From CAZIRF01 sp964541755 (lineage in GTDB: Bacteria; Spirochaetota; Spirochaetia; Treponematales; Breznakiellaceae): a stretch of DNA of 64,000 bases. Shown here piece after piece: positions 51,316-60,029 of the stretch; the first letter of the stretch is position 1; each line of letters begins with the position of its first letter. The translations under genes were made by a program, and so were the position numbers. Under the pieces are notes generated by a model. The model worked only from the letters and a program-made list of their open reading frames with translations. It was not told where the DNA came from and ran no database searches. The DNA is taken from the NCBI GenBank assembly GCA_964541755.1, contig CAZIRF010000002.1, positions 1 through 64,000 on the forward strand. Reading direction: 5' to 3'.

Positions 51316-51712
51316 CAGACCGCCCCTTGCCAGAACCGACACGAAGGCCTTCGACAAAAGCGACGAGCCGCTCAATCTGTAGCGGCTTGTCCATGACCTC
51401 ATCCACAATTCCGTCCAAAAGCGCCTTCTGAACAACTTCGTCTTCGCTGTACGCCGTCAAGATAACCCTCAATCCGGCAAAATCCTCTTCGGCGAGCAGC
51501 CGGAAAAGGTCGGTCCCCAAGCGCCCCGGCATGCGCTGGTCCGAAACCACCGCATCTATCGATTCCCGTTGCAGGACCTCCAGGGCCTCGTCCACCGATG
51601 TCGCAGTAAAGACCGTATACCTATGCGAAAACCACGCCTTCTCGACCATCAGATTGATCGCCTCATCATCGACAAAGAGGATTGATGGAGTCTGTTTTGA
51701 TACATCAGGCAT
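51308..51712 (-). CDS. single-domain response regulator
   Basis: 134 aa receiver only. ILFVDDEAIN (acidic pair), VVSDQRMPGRLG (acceptor aspartate), VILTAYSE (switch threonine) and VMDKPLQ (lysine) are all intact; the SDQRMPG form is typical of receivers linked to HD-GYP or hybrid kinases. First gene of the phosphorelay operon. The weak -10-like TAATCT lies 6 nt before its ATG. Divergent from the broken LuxR gene, 16 bp apart. Confidence 0.88.
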   Translation of the reverse strand: MPDVSKQTPSILFVDDEAINLMVEKAWFSHRYTVFTATSVDEALEVLQRESIDAVVSDQRMPGRLGTDLFRLLAEEDFAGLRVILTAYSEDEVVQKALLDGIVDEVMDKPLQIERLVAFVEGLRVGSGKGRSDG

Positions 51713-51728
51713 GTCTCAAGATTAGGAC

Positions 51729-52751
51729 ATGGCGCTCACAGTGTCAAAATTATCCACTTTCAATACTTTTCATGATACCCTGTACAGGATGGGTTCCGCA
51801 TTTCGGAATTTCTTTAGTCTAATGATACTCTTGTGTACGTCCGCCCTCTTTCTCTTGACGGCAATCCGTCTTGCAGGCCAAATTCTCAGGGATAAAAACA
51901 AAAAATGCCGCGGGATTTTGGCATATTTGACAAGTGTGTACTCGATTCATCTTTTTTCATATTTGAACCTGACCATACATGGCAGCATGCCGCTCTTCAA
52001 TCGCCCGGACAACATTCTGTCTCCCCTCTTCCTTATCAGCCGGTTTTCTTTTTTTGTAACGGTTCCCGCATTCATTCACGGCTTGTTTCCCCACCCGTGG
52101 ACGAAGAAAGTACAGTTCGCCATTTTTGTTTTGGGAGTTGGACTCTTTGCCGGAAGCATCATGGAGATAATGCCCCCCATCGGATACACCATTGCAGTGT
52201 ATTCCATTCTCGTCATCGTGGGGGCCTATGCCGTTATCCATGGCTTTATCAGCTCCCTCCACATCCCGGCCAAAAAATATCTCGCTTCCAACGAATTCCG
52301 CTATGGGCTGGTTGCATTGATATCCTTTCTCATTTCCATTCCCTTCCTCATCCCGCTGGATTTGACCCTCATCCCCCAGGGATTCCTTGATGCCCGCCAT
52401 GCCTTTTATCCGTATCACTCCCTCCTTTTGATTGGCGGGTTTTTTATCATAAGCACGATTAAAAAAGGACTCTGGCTTGAAAATATTCCAGCCATCCCGG
52501 AAACAGGGGAGGCCGCTATACAAGAGCGGGATATTTTCAAGGAATACGGGCTAACCGCACGCGAAAGCTAAATTTATCAGCTCCTGCTGGAACACAAGGC
52601 TTACAAAGACATCGCCGACACGCTCGGTATCTCGGTGCCTACGGCAAAGACCCATATCTTGAACCTCTACCGCAAGCTCAACATCAACAAGAAATCCGAG
52701 CTGCCCGGCCTGCGTACACCACATACACCGGGCAGCCAAGACTCTTACTGA
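51729..52751 (+). pseudogene. 7TM-LuxR transcriptional regulator interrupted by an in-frame stop
   Basis: The first 280 codons encode about seven membrane helices. A LuxR-type helix-turn-helix then begins at LTARES and is cut by TAA (52569-52571). In the same frame the domain resumes at once: IYQLLLEHKAYKDIADTLGIS and PTAKTHILNLYRKLN, ending at TGA 52749. Family members read LTxREsEI, so the TAA most simply replaces GAA by one base change. The truncated product would be a membrane protein with no DNA-binding domain. The first codons lie 16 bp from the divergent response regulator, so it may once have controlled that operon. The 3' end overlaps the convergent lipoprotein gene by 7 bp. Confidence 0.85.
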
Positions 52752-54979
52752 GACACCACGTACCGAGCCACGTTCAGGGACACCCAGTCTTCTGCGCTCT
52801 GGTAGGCGCTTACGCTGGCAGCCGGCACGTACACTGCGAAGTTCGAAGCATTGGAGAAGCCGAAGGGCGCGTACTGCCCAAGGCTTGGCGGCGTTGTCGC
52901 GTTGATGATAATCGCGGCAAGATTATAGCTGTTGATGGCAGCCTGAGTCCCGATGCTGGTAAGGGTAGACGGGAGGGTGATCGAGCTGCATTGCACATCA
53001 CTAAAGGCGCCGTCTCCCACGGTGTTTACCCCTTCAGGAATCGTGATACTGTCAGCCTTGCAGGACTCGAATGCGTAATCTCCAATACCGGTAAGCCCTG
53101 CAGGGAAACTGTAAGTGTCCACATCCTTTGAAGCGGGGAATACAAGCAGCATGGTCTTGTCCGCGTTGTACAAGACACCATCATCGGATGCCAAGCTGGT
53201 ATTCCCGGAAGCAACCGTGATGTCTTGAAGTGATCCCGTCTCCAGAAATGCCCTATCGGAAATGTTTTCGAGGCTTGCAGGAAGCTCGACAGTCTCTAAA
53301 GATGAGCAATTACGGAAAACATCCGAGTACAAGTAGGTGATTCCTTCCGGTACGATGATGGCCGTAATCCCGTCACAATTGTAAAATGCGCTATTGCCAA
53401 TATAGACAAGACCGGAATGAAGAACAATTTCCGTCAATTTTATACAAGAAGTGAAGGCCGAACCTTCGATACGGGTAACACTGGAGGGAACGGTAAAGCT
53501 TCCCGTTTTTGCGGCGGGACAATGCAGAAGCTTTGTCTGTCCGCTGTCATACAGGACGCCATCCGACACACTGTAGGCGGTATTGCCTGCATCGATGGTA
53601 TACCCGGTAAAATCGGGACAATTTATGAATGCAGTGGTATTCATTTTCGTAAGACTTGCCGGTAAATGAACAGTGCTAAGCGCGGTATCGGCAAAAGCGT
53701 TCCCGCCAATCTCAGACACCGAATCCCCAAGCGTAAGCGAAGACAGATTGCGGCAATAATCAAAAGCGTCCCAGTCGATGTATGTCAGGGTGTCGGGCAA
53801 TTCCACAGATGCAAGCTGATTCTTGCTCCTAAATGCGCTGCGTGCGATCTGGACAACGGTATACCCGTCGATAATGGAGGGTATGACCAGCTCTTCACTG
53901 CCATCATAGTACGCAGAAAAGCCTGTCAGGCTGATGGTAGTGCCCCCGGAAAGAACTGTGTAGTTATACCAGCTCTTCCATACTGCGTAGAGGGTTACAT
54001 CCGCCACTCCGGCAGTGAATTCCGCGCCGTCGGCGTACTCTGCTTCGGTGGCATTGGCGTCTGTAGACCAGCCGGCAAAACCGGTGCTTGCGGGTGCGGT
54101 AAAGCTGTTTGCATTCAGGGCTTCGGCTATGCCTTCCACCACTTCCTGTGCGGCCATGCTGCCCGAACCGCCGTTTGCGTCAAAACTTATGGTAACAGGA
54201 GTAAGCCATCTGGCGTACAAGTCCTTATTTCCGTAAGAACCGGAAGCAATTTTCGTGACGGGCTCGCCGGAAAATTGTGCGTCCTCATACCAGCCGCCAA
54301 AGGTATAATCGGTTTTTGTCGGTTCTACCAATGTGATAGCTGCCGATTCAATTGAATAGCTTGTCGTTTCTCCGGTGAGTGTCCCGCCACCCACATTGTA
54401 GACAATAGTGTACACATTCAAATTCCACTTGACGTAGAGGGTCAGGTCCTCTGTTACCGTATCCGTTGAGAAATTCCATTCATCGGTCAACTCGGTATCC
54501 GCGTACCAACTCGCAAAACCGTATCCATCCCGCCCTGGGGCGCCGGGGAAGGTGGCTGTAGTGCCGCTTGTAACCGATTGACTATTTATGGAAGACGGCC
54601 CGCCGTTTGTATCAAAACTAACCGTAAAAGCCTGCTGCACTGTGATGGTACAGGTGGCTGTTACCGCGCCATTATCGGCACTCGCCGTAATGATTGCTGT
54701 GCCGGGAGCCTCTGCTGTCACAAGGCCCTCTGCGCTTACCGTGGCAATACTCTCTGCATCACTGGACCAGAGAAGCGTCGGATCGCTCGCATTCGAGGGG
54801 CTCACAATTCCGGTCAACTGCAAGTCCTGTCCAATCAGCAGGCTTACCGAGTATTCACTCAAAGATATCTCATTTACCGGAACCGTTGTTGTCACAGTCG
54901 GGTCGGGACACGCGGTAGCAAGCAAGAGGACAAGGGTAGCGGCCCCTGCAAGCAACAGACTTGATCGCAATCGTTTCAT
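52745..54979 (-). CDS. BspA-like leucine-rich-repeat surface lipoprotein
   Basis: 744 aa. Lipoprotein signal with lipobox LATAC (cysteine about 24), then a BIG2 immunoglobulin-like domain (about 35-115; VNEISLSEYSVSLLIGQDLQL). Three InlB-type repeats follow (FDTNGG...GFASWYAD; VGGGTLTG...FGGWYED; FDANGG...GFAGWSTD), then about a dozen LRR_5 (BspA) repeats such as IGNSAFYNCDGITAIIVPEG. Such proteins bind host or bacterial surfaces; T. denticola LrrA is of this class. GAGGAG 8 nt before the ATG. A 10-bp tandem repeat lies about 90-120 bp upstream of the start. Confidence 0.9.
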   Translation of the reverse strand: MKRLRSSLLLAGAATLVLLLATACPDPTVTTTVPVNEISLSEYSVSLLIGQDLQLTGIVSPSNASDPTLLWSSDAESIATVSAEGLVTAEAPGTAIITASADNGAVTATCTITVQQAFTVSFDTNGGPSSINSQSVTSGTTATFPGAPGRDGYGFASWYADTELTDEWNFSTDTVTEDLTLYVKWNLNVYTIVYNVGGGTLTGETTSYSIESAAITLVEPTKTDYTFGGWYEDAQFSGEPVTKIASGSYGNKDLYARWLTPVTISFDANGGSGSMAAQEVVEGIAEALNANSFTAPASTGFAGWSTDANATEAEYADGAEFTAGVADVTLYAVWKSWYNYTVLSGGTTISLTGFSAYYDGSEELVIPSIIDGYTVVQIARSAFRSKNQLASVELPDTLTYIDWDAFDYCRNLSSLTLGDSVSEIGGNAFADTALSTVHLPASLTKMNTTAFINCPDFTGYTIDAGNTAYSVSDGVLYDSGQTKLLHCPAAKTGSFTVPSSVTRIEGSAFTSCIKLTEIVLHSGLVYIGNSAFYNCDGITAIIVPEGITYLYSDVFRNCSSLETVELPASLENISDRAFLETGSLQDITVASGNTSLASDDGVLYNADKTMLLVFPASKDVDTYSFPAGLTGIGDYAFESCKADSITIPEGVNTVGDGAFSDVQCSSITLPSTLTSIGTQAAINSYNLAAIIINATTPPSLGQYAPFGFSNASNFAVYVPAASVSAYQSAEDWVSLNVARYVVSQ

Positions 54980-55070
54980 ATCACACTCCTCAATCCCACA
55001 GGGGACGTTATGGTATGCACCAATTTTGGGAGCCGAAGCCCGTATCGCATATCGACCATCCCCCTTTTTT

Positions 55071-55100
55071 TGGTGGAGTTTGGTGGAGTTTTGGTGGAAG
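55071..55100. repeat. 10-bp tandem repeat upstream of the LRR lipoprotein gene
   Basis: TGGTGGAGTT at 55071-55080 and 55081-55090, then TGGTGGAAG from 55092. Repeated units just upstream of a surface-protein gene could be regulator sites or a length-variable promoter element. The 533-bp gap 54980-55512 holds this repeat, a GC-rich hairpin block (55201-55420) and the GH3 leader. Confidence 0.6.
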
Positions 55101-55200
55101 AGGGGGCTTTGCCGACGAAAACAGCCATTGTTTTCCAAAACGGGAGGGGGCGCAGCGGCAGGAACAGTACTGCTACGAGTTTCCCCCGGCAGTGTTATTC

Positions 55201-55420
55201 GCGGGCCTAAGGCCCGCCCGGGCCGCGGCCTTGCCGCGGCCCCGACGCCCCCAGGGCCCGGGCCGCGATTCGCGCGGGCCGGTGGCCCGAAATCCCCAAT
55301 GGCGGGTCTCTGCGAGCCCCGCCCCTTGCGTGCGGGGTACGACGGGGCGCCCCGTCGTACCCCGCTCAAACACACGCGAACCGGGTCCCGGGCCACCCCC
55401 GCGAACCATGCGGGGAAAGA
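55201..55420. repeat. GC-rich intergenic hairpin cluster
   Basis: A run of palindromes: GCGGGCCT/AGGCCCGC at 55201, GGCCGCGGC/GCCGCGGCC, GGGCC/GGCCC, GCGGG-TCTCTGCGAG-CCCCGC (55302-55322), and a long GCGGGGTACGACGGGG/CCCCGTCGTACCCCGC stem. The 55302 unit differs by one base from that at 34577-34597. Similar in character to 34405-34666. Confidence 0.65.
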
Positions 55421-55436
55421 GCCTTGACAGTTTTGG

Positions 55437-55442
55437 TATACT
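55437..55442 (+). promoter_or_regulatory. extended -10 promoter TGGTATACT (GH3 gene)
   Basis: TATACT with TGG in front, about 70 nt upstream of the GH3 ATG. TTGACA at 55424 is too close (7 nt) to be its -35, so recognition would depend on the extended -10. Confidence 0.45.
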
Positions 55443-55512
55443 GTTACAGGATAATGGCGCCGAGCGGCAAACGTTTGCGATTTCCCTGCCGCCCTTCGTA
55501 CAAGGAGTCCAC

Positions 55513-57777
55513 ATGCTCAAGCAAATGCCCTACCAAAACCCGGCCCTTTCCGTAAAGGAACGCGTTGCCGACCTCGTCTCGCGCATGAACCGCGAAGAAA
55601 AAGTCGGCCAGATGATGCAGCTCGACGCGCGCGGGAATCTTGAGCATATCATCCTCGAGCGCTTCGCAGGCTCCATCCTGCATACTTCCCCGGATGCCTT
55701 GAAAAAAGCCCACGACCTTGTTGCAAAAACCCGGCTGGGCATCCCCCTCCTTGTGGGCGAGGACTGCATACACGGGCACTCTTTCTTCGAGGGGACGACG
55801 ATTTTCCCCACGCAACTGGGCATGGCCGCGAGCTGGTCGCCAGAGCTCATCGAAAAGGCCGCACGCATTACAGCCGTCGAAGCGGCTGCCACCGGGGTAC
55901 ACTGGACCTTTTCACCGGTTCTCTGCATCGCACGTGACCTGCGCTGGGGCCGCGTGGGCGAGACCTTCGGCGAGGACCCCTTTCTTATCGGGGAGCTCGC
56001 AAGCGCCATGGTTCGCGGCTACCAGGGGAGCGGGCTCCACGACGAAACCGCTATCCTCGCGACGGCCAAACACTTTGCCGGCTACAGCGAAACGCAGGGC
56101 GGTCGCGACGCGAGCGAGGCCGATATCTCCCGGCGCAAACTCGTCTCTTGGTTTCTGCCGCCCTTCGAACGGGTCGCCCGCGAGGGCTGCCGCAGCTTCA
56201 TGCTGGGCTACCAGACCACCGACGGCGTCCCCATCACTATCAATTCCTGGCTCCTCGACGAAGTCCTGCGTGGCCAGTGGGGCTACACCGGGATGCTCGT
56301 CACCGACTGGGACAACGTGGGGCGCATGGTTTGGGAGCAAAAGGTACAGCCCGATTACTGTCATGCGGCAGCGGCGGCGATAAAGGCGGGCAACGACCTC
56401 GTCATGACAACCCCCCGCTTTTACGAGGGCGCACTTGAAGCCCTTGAACGCGGACTCCTCGATGAAAACACCCTGGATGCGGCGGTATCGCGCATCCTCA
56501 GTGTCAAATTTGAGTTGGGGCTCTTCGAGAACCCCCGCAGACCGAATCTGGCCCGCGTTGCAAGCGAGCTCTCGACCCCATCAAACACTGCCGTGAATCT
56601 CGAACTCTCACGCCGCAGTCTCGTTCTCCTGGAAAATGACGGGGCGCTGCCCATCGATTGCAGCGCCAAGAATACCGGCAAGACCATCGCGGTCATCGGG
56701 CCCAACGCTCACGACCACCAGTTCCAGCTGGGCGACTGGGCCGGTAATTCCGGCCAGGCAAACTGGATGCCGGAAGGCCATCGCGAAGAACAGATTACCA
56801 CGGTCTTCGAGGGGCTCTCTGATATCGTACCGGCCAACTGGAAGGTCGTTCACGCGCGCGGTGCCAACATCGTTCACCTGGAGGATGACCCTGCCGGGGC
56901 CTTTTTCCCGGACGGCCAGCCTCGGCCCAAGGTGAGCGCCTCGGCCCCGGTAGATACGGAACTTCTTGATGAAGCACTTTCGGCCGCCCGTAGTGCCGAC
57001 TACATCATCGCCGTCGTCGGCGATTGTATCCCCCTCGTGGGCGAGGGCCGATCCACCGCCACCCTCGAACTCCTTGGGGGCCAAAAAGCCCTGCTCGAAG
57101 CCCTTTCCCAACATGCCCGTGAAACAGGGAAGCCCCTCATCGTCGTTCTTCTCGCCTCAAAACCCCTGGTCCTGCCCAAGGCCGCCCTCGAGGCCAATGC
57201 CATTATCTGGGCAGCCAACCCGGGGATGCGCGGCGGGCAGGCCATCGCCGAGCTCATCACCGGGGCTATCGAGCCTTCCGGGCGGCTTCCCGTCTCCTTC
57301 GCCCGCCACGCAGGCCAACAGCCCACATACTACAACCAGATTCGCGGCCAGCACGGCGACCGCTACGCGGACCTTACCCAGGAGCCCCAGTGGCCCTTCG
57401 GGCACGGCCTCTCGTACACCACCATCGAATATTCAAACCTTGTCCTCGAACGTAAACGGCTTGGCAAAGAAGAGACCCTTGTCGCAGAGCTCACCCTTAC
57501 TAACCGCGGTTCCCGGCCCGCGCTGGAAACCGTACAGGCCTATATCCGCGATCTCGTCACCTCATACTCATGGGCAGACAAGGAGCTCAAAGCCTACACC
57601 CAGATCCGCGTGCAAGCCGGCCAGAGCGTCACCGCACGGCTCGAAATACCCGTAAGCAGCTGCAGCATTGTAAACGCCAACGCACAGCGCATCGTGGAAG
57701 AGGGCGAATTCGAGCTCCTTGTGGGGCCGTCCTCGAGGGAAGCAGGACTACTGAAGGCCCTGTTTGAAATCGAATAA
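55513..57777 (+). CDS. GH3 family beta-glucosidase / beta-xylosidase
   Basis: 754 aa, three-domain GH3: an (alpha/beta)8 barrel (TFGEDPFLIGELA, AKHFAGYSETQGGRD, nucleophile aspartate in MLVTDWDNVGRM, about 275-286), an alpha/beta sandwich (RRSLVLLENDGALPI, AVIGPNAHD), and a C-terminal fibronectin-like domain (YPFGHGLSYTT form, here WPFGHGLSYTTIEYS). No signal peptide, so probably cytoplasmic, acting on oligosaccharides released by secreted enzymes such as the GH10 xylanase. AAGGAG 6 nt before ATG 55513; the frame continues upstream through GC-rich repeats that I do not regard as coding. Confidence 0.94.
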   Translation: MLKQMPYQNPALSVKERVADLVSRMNREEKVGQMMQLDARGNLEHIILERFAGSILHTSPDALKKAHDLVAKTRLGIPLLVGEDCIHGHSFFEGTTIFPTQLGMAASWSPELIEKAARITAVEAAATGVHWTFSPVLCIARDLRWGRVGETFGEDPFLIGELASAMVRGYQGSGLHDETAILATAKHFAGYSETQGGRDASEADISRRKLVSWFLPPFERVAREGCRSFMLGYQTTDGVPITINSWLLDEVLRGQWGYTGMLVTDWDNVGRMVWEQKVQPDYCHAAAAAIKAGNDLVMTTPRFYEGALEALERGLLDENTLDAAVSRILSVKFELGLFENPRRPNLARVASELSTPSNTAVNLELSRRSLVLLENDGALPIDCSAKNTGKTIAVIGPNAHDHQFQLGDWAGNSGQANWMPEGHREEQITTVFEGLSDIVPANWKVVHARGANIVHLEDDPAGAFFPDGQPRPKVSASAPVDTELLDEALSAARSADYIIAVVGDCIPLVGEGRSTATLELLGGQKALLEALSQHARETGKPLIVVLLASKPLVLPKAALEANAIIWAANPGMRGGQAIAELITGAIEPSGRLPVSFARHAGQQPTYYNQIRGQHGDRYADLTQEPQWPFGHGLSYTTIEYSNLVLERKRLGKEETLVAELTLTNRGSRPALETVQAYIRDLVTSYSWADKELKAYTQIRVQAGQSVTARLEIPVSSCSIVNANAQRIVEEGEFELLVGPSSREAGLLKALFEIE

Positions 57778-57809
57778 GGCTTGAGCCGACAAACCGGACA
57801 GAGGCTTTC

Positions 57810-57878
57810 CCCTTTTGGAAGAGAAGAGCGCGAGAAGAGGAACCTTTTCCATGAAAAGGTTCCTTGTCTCGCCCCCTT
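57810..57878. repeat. 69-bp direct repeat, copy A
   Basis: From CCCTTTTGGAAGAGAAGAG to TTGTCTCGCCCCCTT. It contains a perfect 11-bp dyad, GGAACCTTTTC/GAAAAGGTTCC with a 3-nt loop, extended by GCGAGA/TCTCGC. It ends 2 bp before the CASTOR-like stop codon. Copy B (59919-59987) is identical but for one base in the loop. Confidence 0.93.
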
Positions 57879-57880
57879 AT

Positions 57881-59842
57881 TCAATCCTCTTCTTCGGCGA
57901 TTACCACCAGTTGATCCCGGCTGCAAAGAGAGTACACCCTGTCTTTAGGCGGATTGAGATAAATCCCATAGTTTGAGTCCGGATTCATACTGTCGGCGAA
58001 TAAACGCACACCAATACAGGTTTCATTGCGGTGGTATGCCATCGTACAAATATCGGCAAAGCTCTGCGGTCCCGGCTTTCCAACACAGTAGCGCTCAAGC
58101 GGTTTTATATATATTTCGTTGCCCTCCACATTGAAGAGTTCATTGTACACGACCAACATGGAGGGATCCTCGGAGACTTGAGCATAAATGCGGGAAATGA
58201 GTTTGTTCGAAATAAAGAAATCATGTACCCCGACAGCCTGAATAACATCGATGTTATCCCCATCGGCAACCTCGGTAATGAGCTGGGTGTTGTTGTCAGA
58301 CAAGGCCAGTGTCTCGAAATAGTGACGGAATTCGAGCAGCGTTGCGATAGTCTGGGAGTCGCGCAGCTCTGCTACCCCCCCATCGGCCTTGAGGATAATT
58401 ATGTTATCGTATTGCTCGGGGTGCAATGCCAGCATTTGCTCGCTATCATGAATGTCGACGGCTTCAATGGTAATATCGAAGTTATTGTGTCGAGCCTTTA
58501 TCCCAGTGACACTTGAACACATGGATTCACTAACATGTGGAACAATGACCGTAACCTGAGATCCCGGGTAGAGGTATTTGCAGTACTCTTCCACAATAAT
58601 CTCGCACTTGATACTCCAACCGACGATTAGTTGCCGCTCGACAATATCCGGAGCGGGAACGGCGTCTTCGCAAACACCTGCATCCTTGGGAACGCTTTGC
58701 TGTTTCCACTGAATGCCGGCATTGTCCAAAGTCAACAGGAGAAGATCCTGTCCGATACCCAGCACCGTATGGCAAGAAGGGTTTATACTGATATTACCGT
58801 CTTCATTGCGATACCCGATTACCGTGGCATTTTGATACCAATATTGCAGCTCGCGCAATGTCTTGCCCACAAGAGCGGCCTCGGGCTGTACAAAATAAAA
58901 CTCATTCCCGTCAAAACCCACCAACTGATTGTACACCTGAGCAAGACCCGGAGTTCGAGAAGTCTGAACAATTAAGCGGGCCAGTATGCGATTTTCTTCG
59001 ACAATGGAAACCCGCTTTGCAATTTTTCGCGCCAAGGCTCGGGAGCTCATGAGATAGAGTTCCGCGACGAGGTGCGGCATCACGGCATCTTTTATACAGG
59101 ATTTGACCGCCATGATGGTTTTGATTATTCGCGCGTCGGCAAGAGCCTTGTCATCACGCGGGGCATTGGCCACCGCACTGTTAAGAATAATAATGGACTT
59201 TGCTTCCATAAGACTGACATTACGCAAAGCTTGAACACTCGAGGTACTGCCAAAGCGCGTTATAATTCGTGTTGTCTTCAAATCCGGAATACGCTCTCGA
59301 AAAAAATCATCCATGACATCTTTTTCCGCCTCTGCCAGAACAACGATGGATGCACGCCGTTCACTTTCATTCGCAATAACAAGCTCGCGAATTATTTCGA
59401 GGGCTCTGTCATTGAACCCAAGAATCAAGGTATGCCCGCGTTCAATTACCCGGCTGCGCCCCTTGCGCAGCTCATTTACCTTTCGTTGGAATTGTGATGT
59501 GATAAAAGCGACCAAACTTGAGAAGAGGACCAAGCCCAAAATCGTGGTTACTATTCCAGCCGCCTTGTGGAAGATATTCATGCTGCTTTCTTCCATGACT
59601 GCACCGGAATCACTTATTTGCAGAAATACACGCCACATCTGATCCCAAACCGTGTACCCCTCTTCCGGCGCCAGGGTATTCACGCCAAAGCGAAGAAGAG
59701 ACATAAAGATAAAGGCAAGCGCAAAAAGCAGTAAAAGGGTAAGGAAAACAGAGAGGCCGCCACGCGACATGAAGTTGTCCAAGGCATAGTTGAAACGGGC
59801 CTTGAGTCCGGGTCGATGAGAGAGCCGCGATCGTTTGGTCAA
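57881..59842 (-). CDS. CASTOR/POLLUX-like ion channel with RCK (TrkA-N) domains
   Basis: 653 aa. A basic N-terminus, then two clear membrane helices (about 30-52 and 90-118) around a possible pore loop (WDQMWRVFLQISDSG), then two Rossmann-type RCK domains (HTLILGFNDRALEIIRELV at about 140; IVGWSIKCEIIVEEYC at about 420). This is the organisation of plant CASTOR/POLLUX and of their bacterial relatives, cation channels gated by ligand or Ca2+. The start is a TTG at 59842, with AGAGGT 6 nt upstream; the frame before it runs into repeat copy B. It lies between two 69-bp direct repeats. Confidence 0.85.
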   Translation of the reverse strand: MTKRSRLSHRPGLKARFNYALDNFMSRGGLSVFLTLLLLFALAFIFMSLLRFGVNTLAPEEGYTVWDQMWRVFLQISDSGAVMEESSMNIFHKAAGIVTTILGLVLFSSLVAFITSQFQRKVNELRKGRSRVIERGHTLILGFNDRALEIIRELVIANESERRASIVVLAEAEKDVMDDFFRERIPDLKTTRIITRFGSTSSVQALRNVSLMEAKSIIILNSAVANAPRDDKALADARIIKTIMAVKSCIKDAVMPHLVAELYLMSSRALARKIAKRVSIVEENRILARLIVQTSRTPGLAQVYNQLVGFDGNEFYFVQPEAALVGKTLRELQYWYQNATVIGYRNEDGNISINPSCHTVLGIGQDLLLLTLDNAGIQWKQQSVPKDAGVCEDAVPAPDIVERQLIVGWSIKCEIIVEEYCKYLYPGSQVTVIVPHVSESMCSSVTGIKARHNNFDITIEAVDIHDSEQMLALHPEQYDNIIILKADGGVAELRDSQTIATLLEFRHYFETLALSDNNTQLITEVADGDNIDVIQAVGVHDFFISNKLISRIYAQVSEDPSMLVVYNELFNVEGNEIYIKPLERYCVGKPGPQSFADICTMAYHRNETCIGVRLFADSMNPDSNYGIYLNPPKDRVYSLCSRDQLVVIAEEED

Positions 59843-59918
59843 TTTGGTACCTCTATATATATTTTGACTCAAGTATCCATCGCTTTTTTCAAATGAGCAA
59901 GCAATAGAAGTATCACCT

Positions 59919-59987
59919 CCCTTTTGGAAGAGAAGAGCGCGAGAAGAGGAACCTTTTCCGTGAAAAGGTTCCTTGTCTCGCCCCCTT
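59919..59987. repeat. 69-bp direct repeat, copy B
   Basis: Same orientation as copy A, one mismatch in 69 (loop base G for A). It lies 77 bp upstream of the CASTOR-like start and 42 bp before the SpoU methylase start. As nothing upstream needs a terminator here, the hairpin is more likely a repeat element than a terminator. Confidence 0.93.
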
Positions 59988-60029
59988 CCTCTATTGCCCC
60001 GGGACAAGGCTGTGCGCTATTGTACTGGC

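Noticed and set aside
54980..55396. Long upstream extension of the leucine-rich-repeat lipoprotein
   Set aside because: It would place over 130 low-complexity residues, read from GC-rich hairpins, before a clear lipoprotein signal that has its own GAGGAG site.
55424..55429. TTGACA as a -35 box for the GH3 gene
   Set aside because: It is only 7 nt from TATACT and 20 nt from GATAAT, neither an acceptable spacing.
54961..55512. Upstream extension of the GH3 glycosidase
   Set aside because: The residues come from the hairpin block and match no GH3 domain; AAGGAG marks the ATG at 55513.
57810..59987. The 69-bp repeats as integron attC sites
   Set aside because: The dyad core is GGAACC/GGTTCC; I do not see the RYYYAAC and GTTRRRY boxes in the required order, and there is no integrase.
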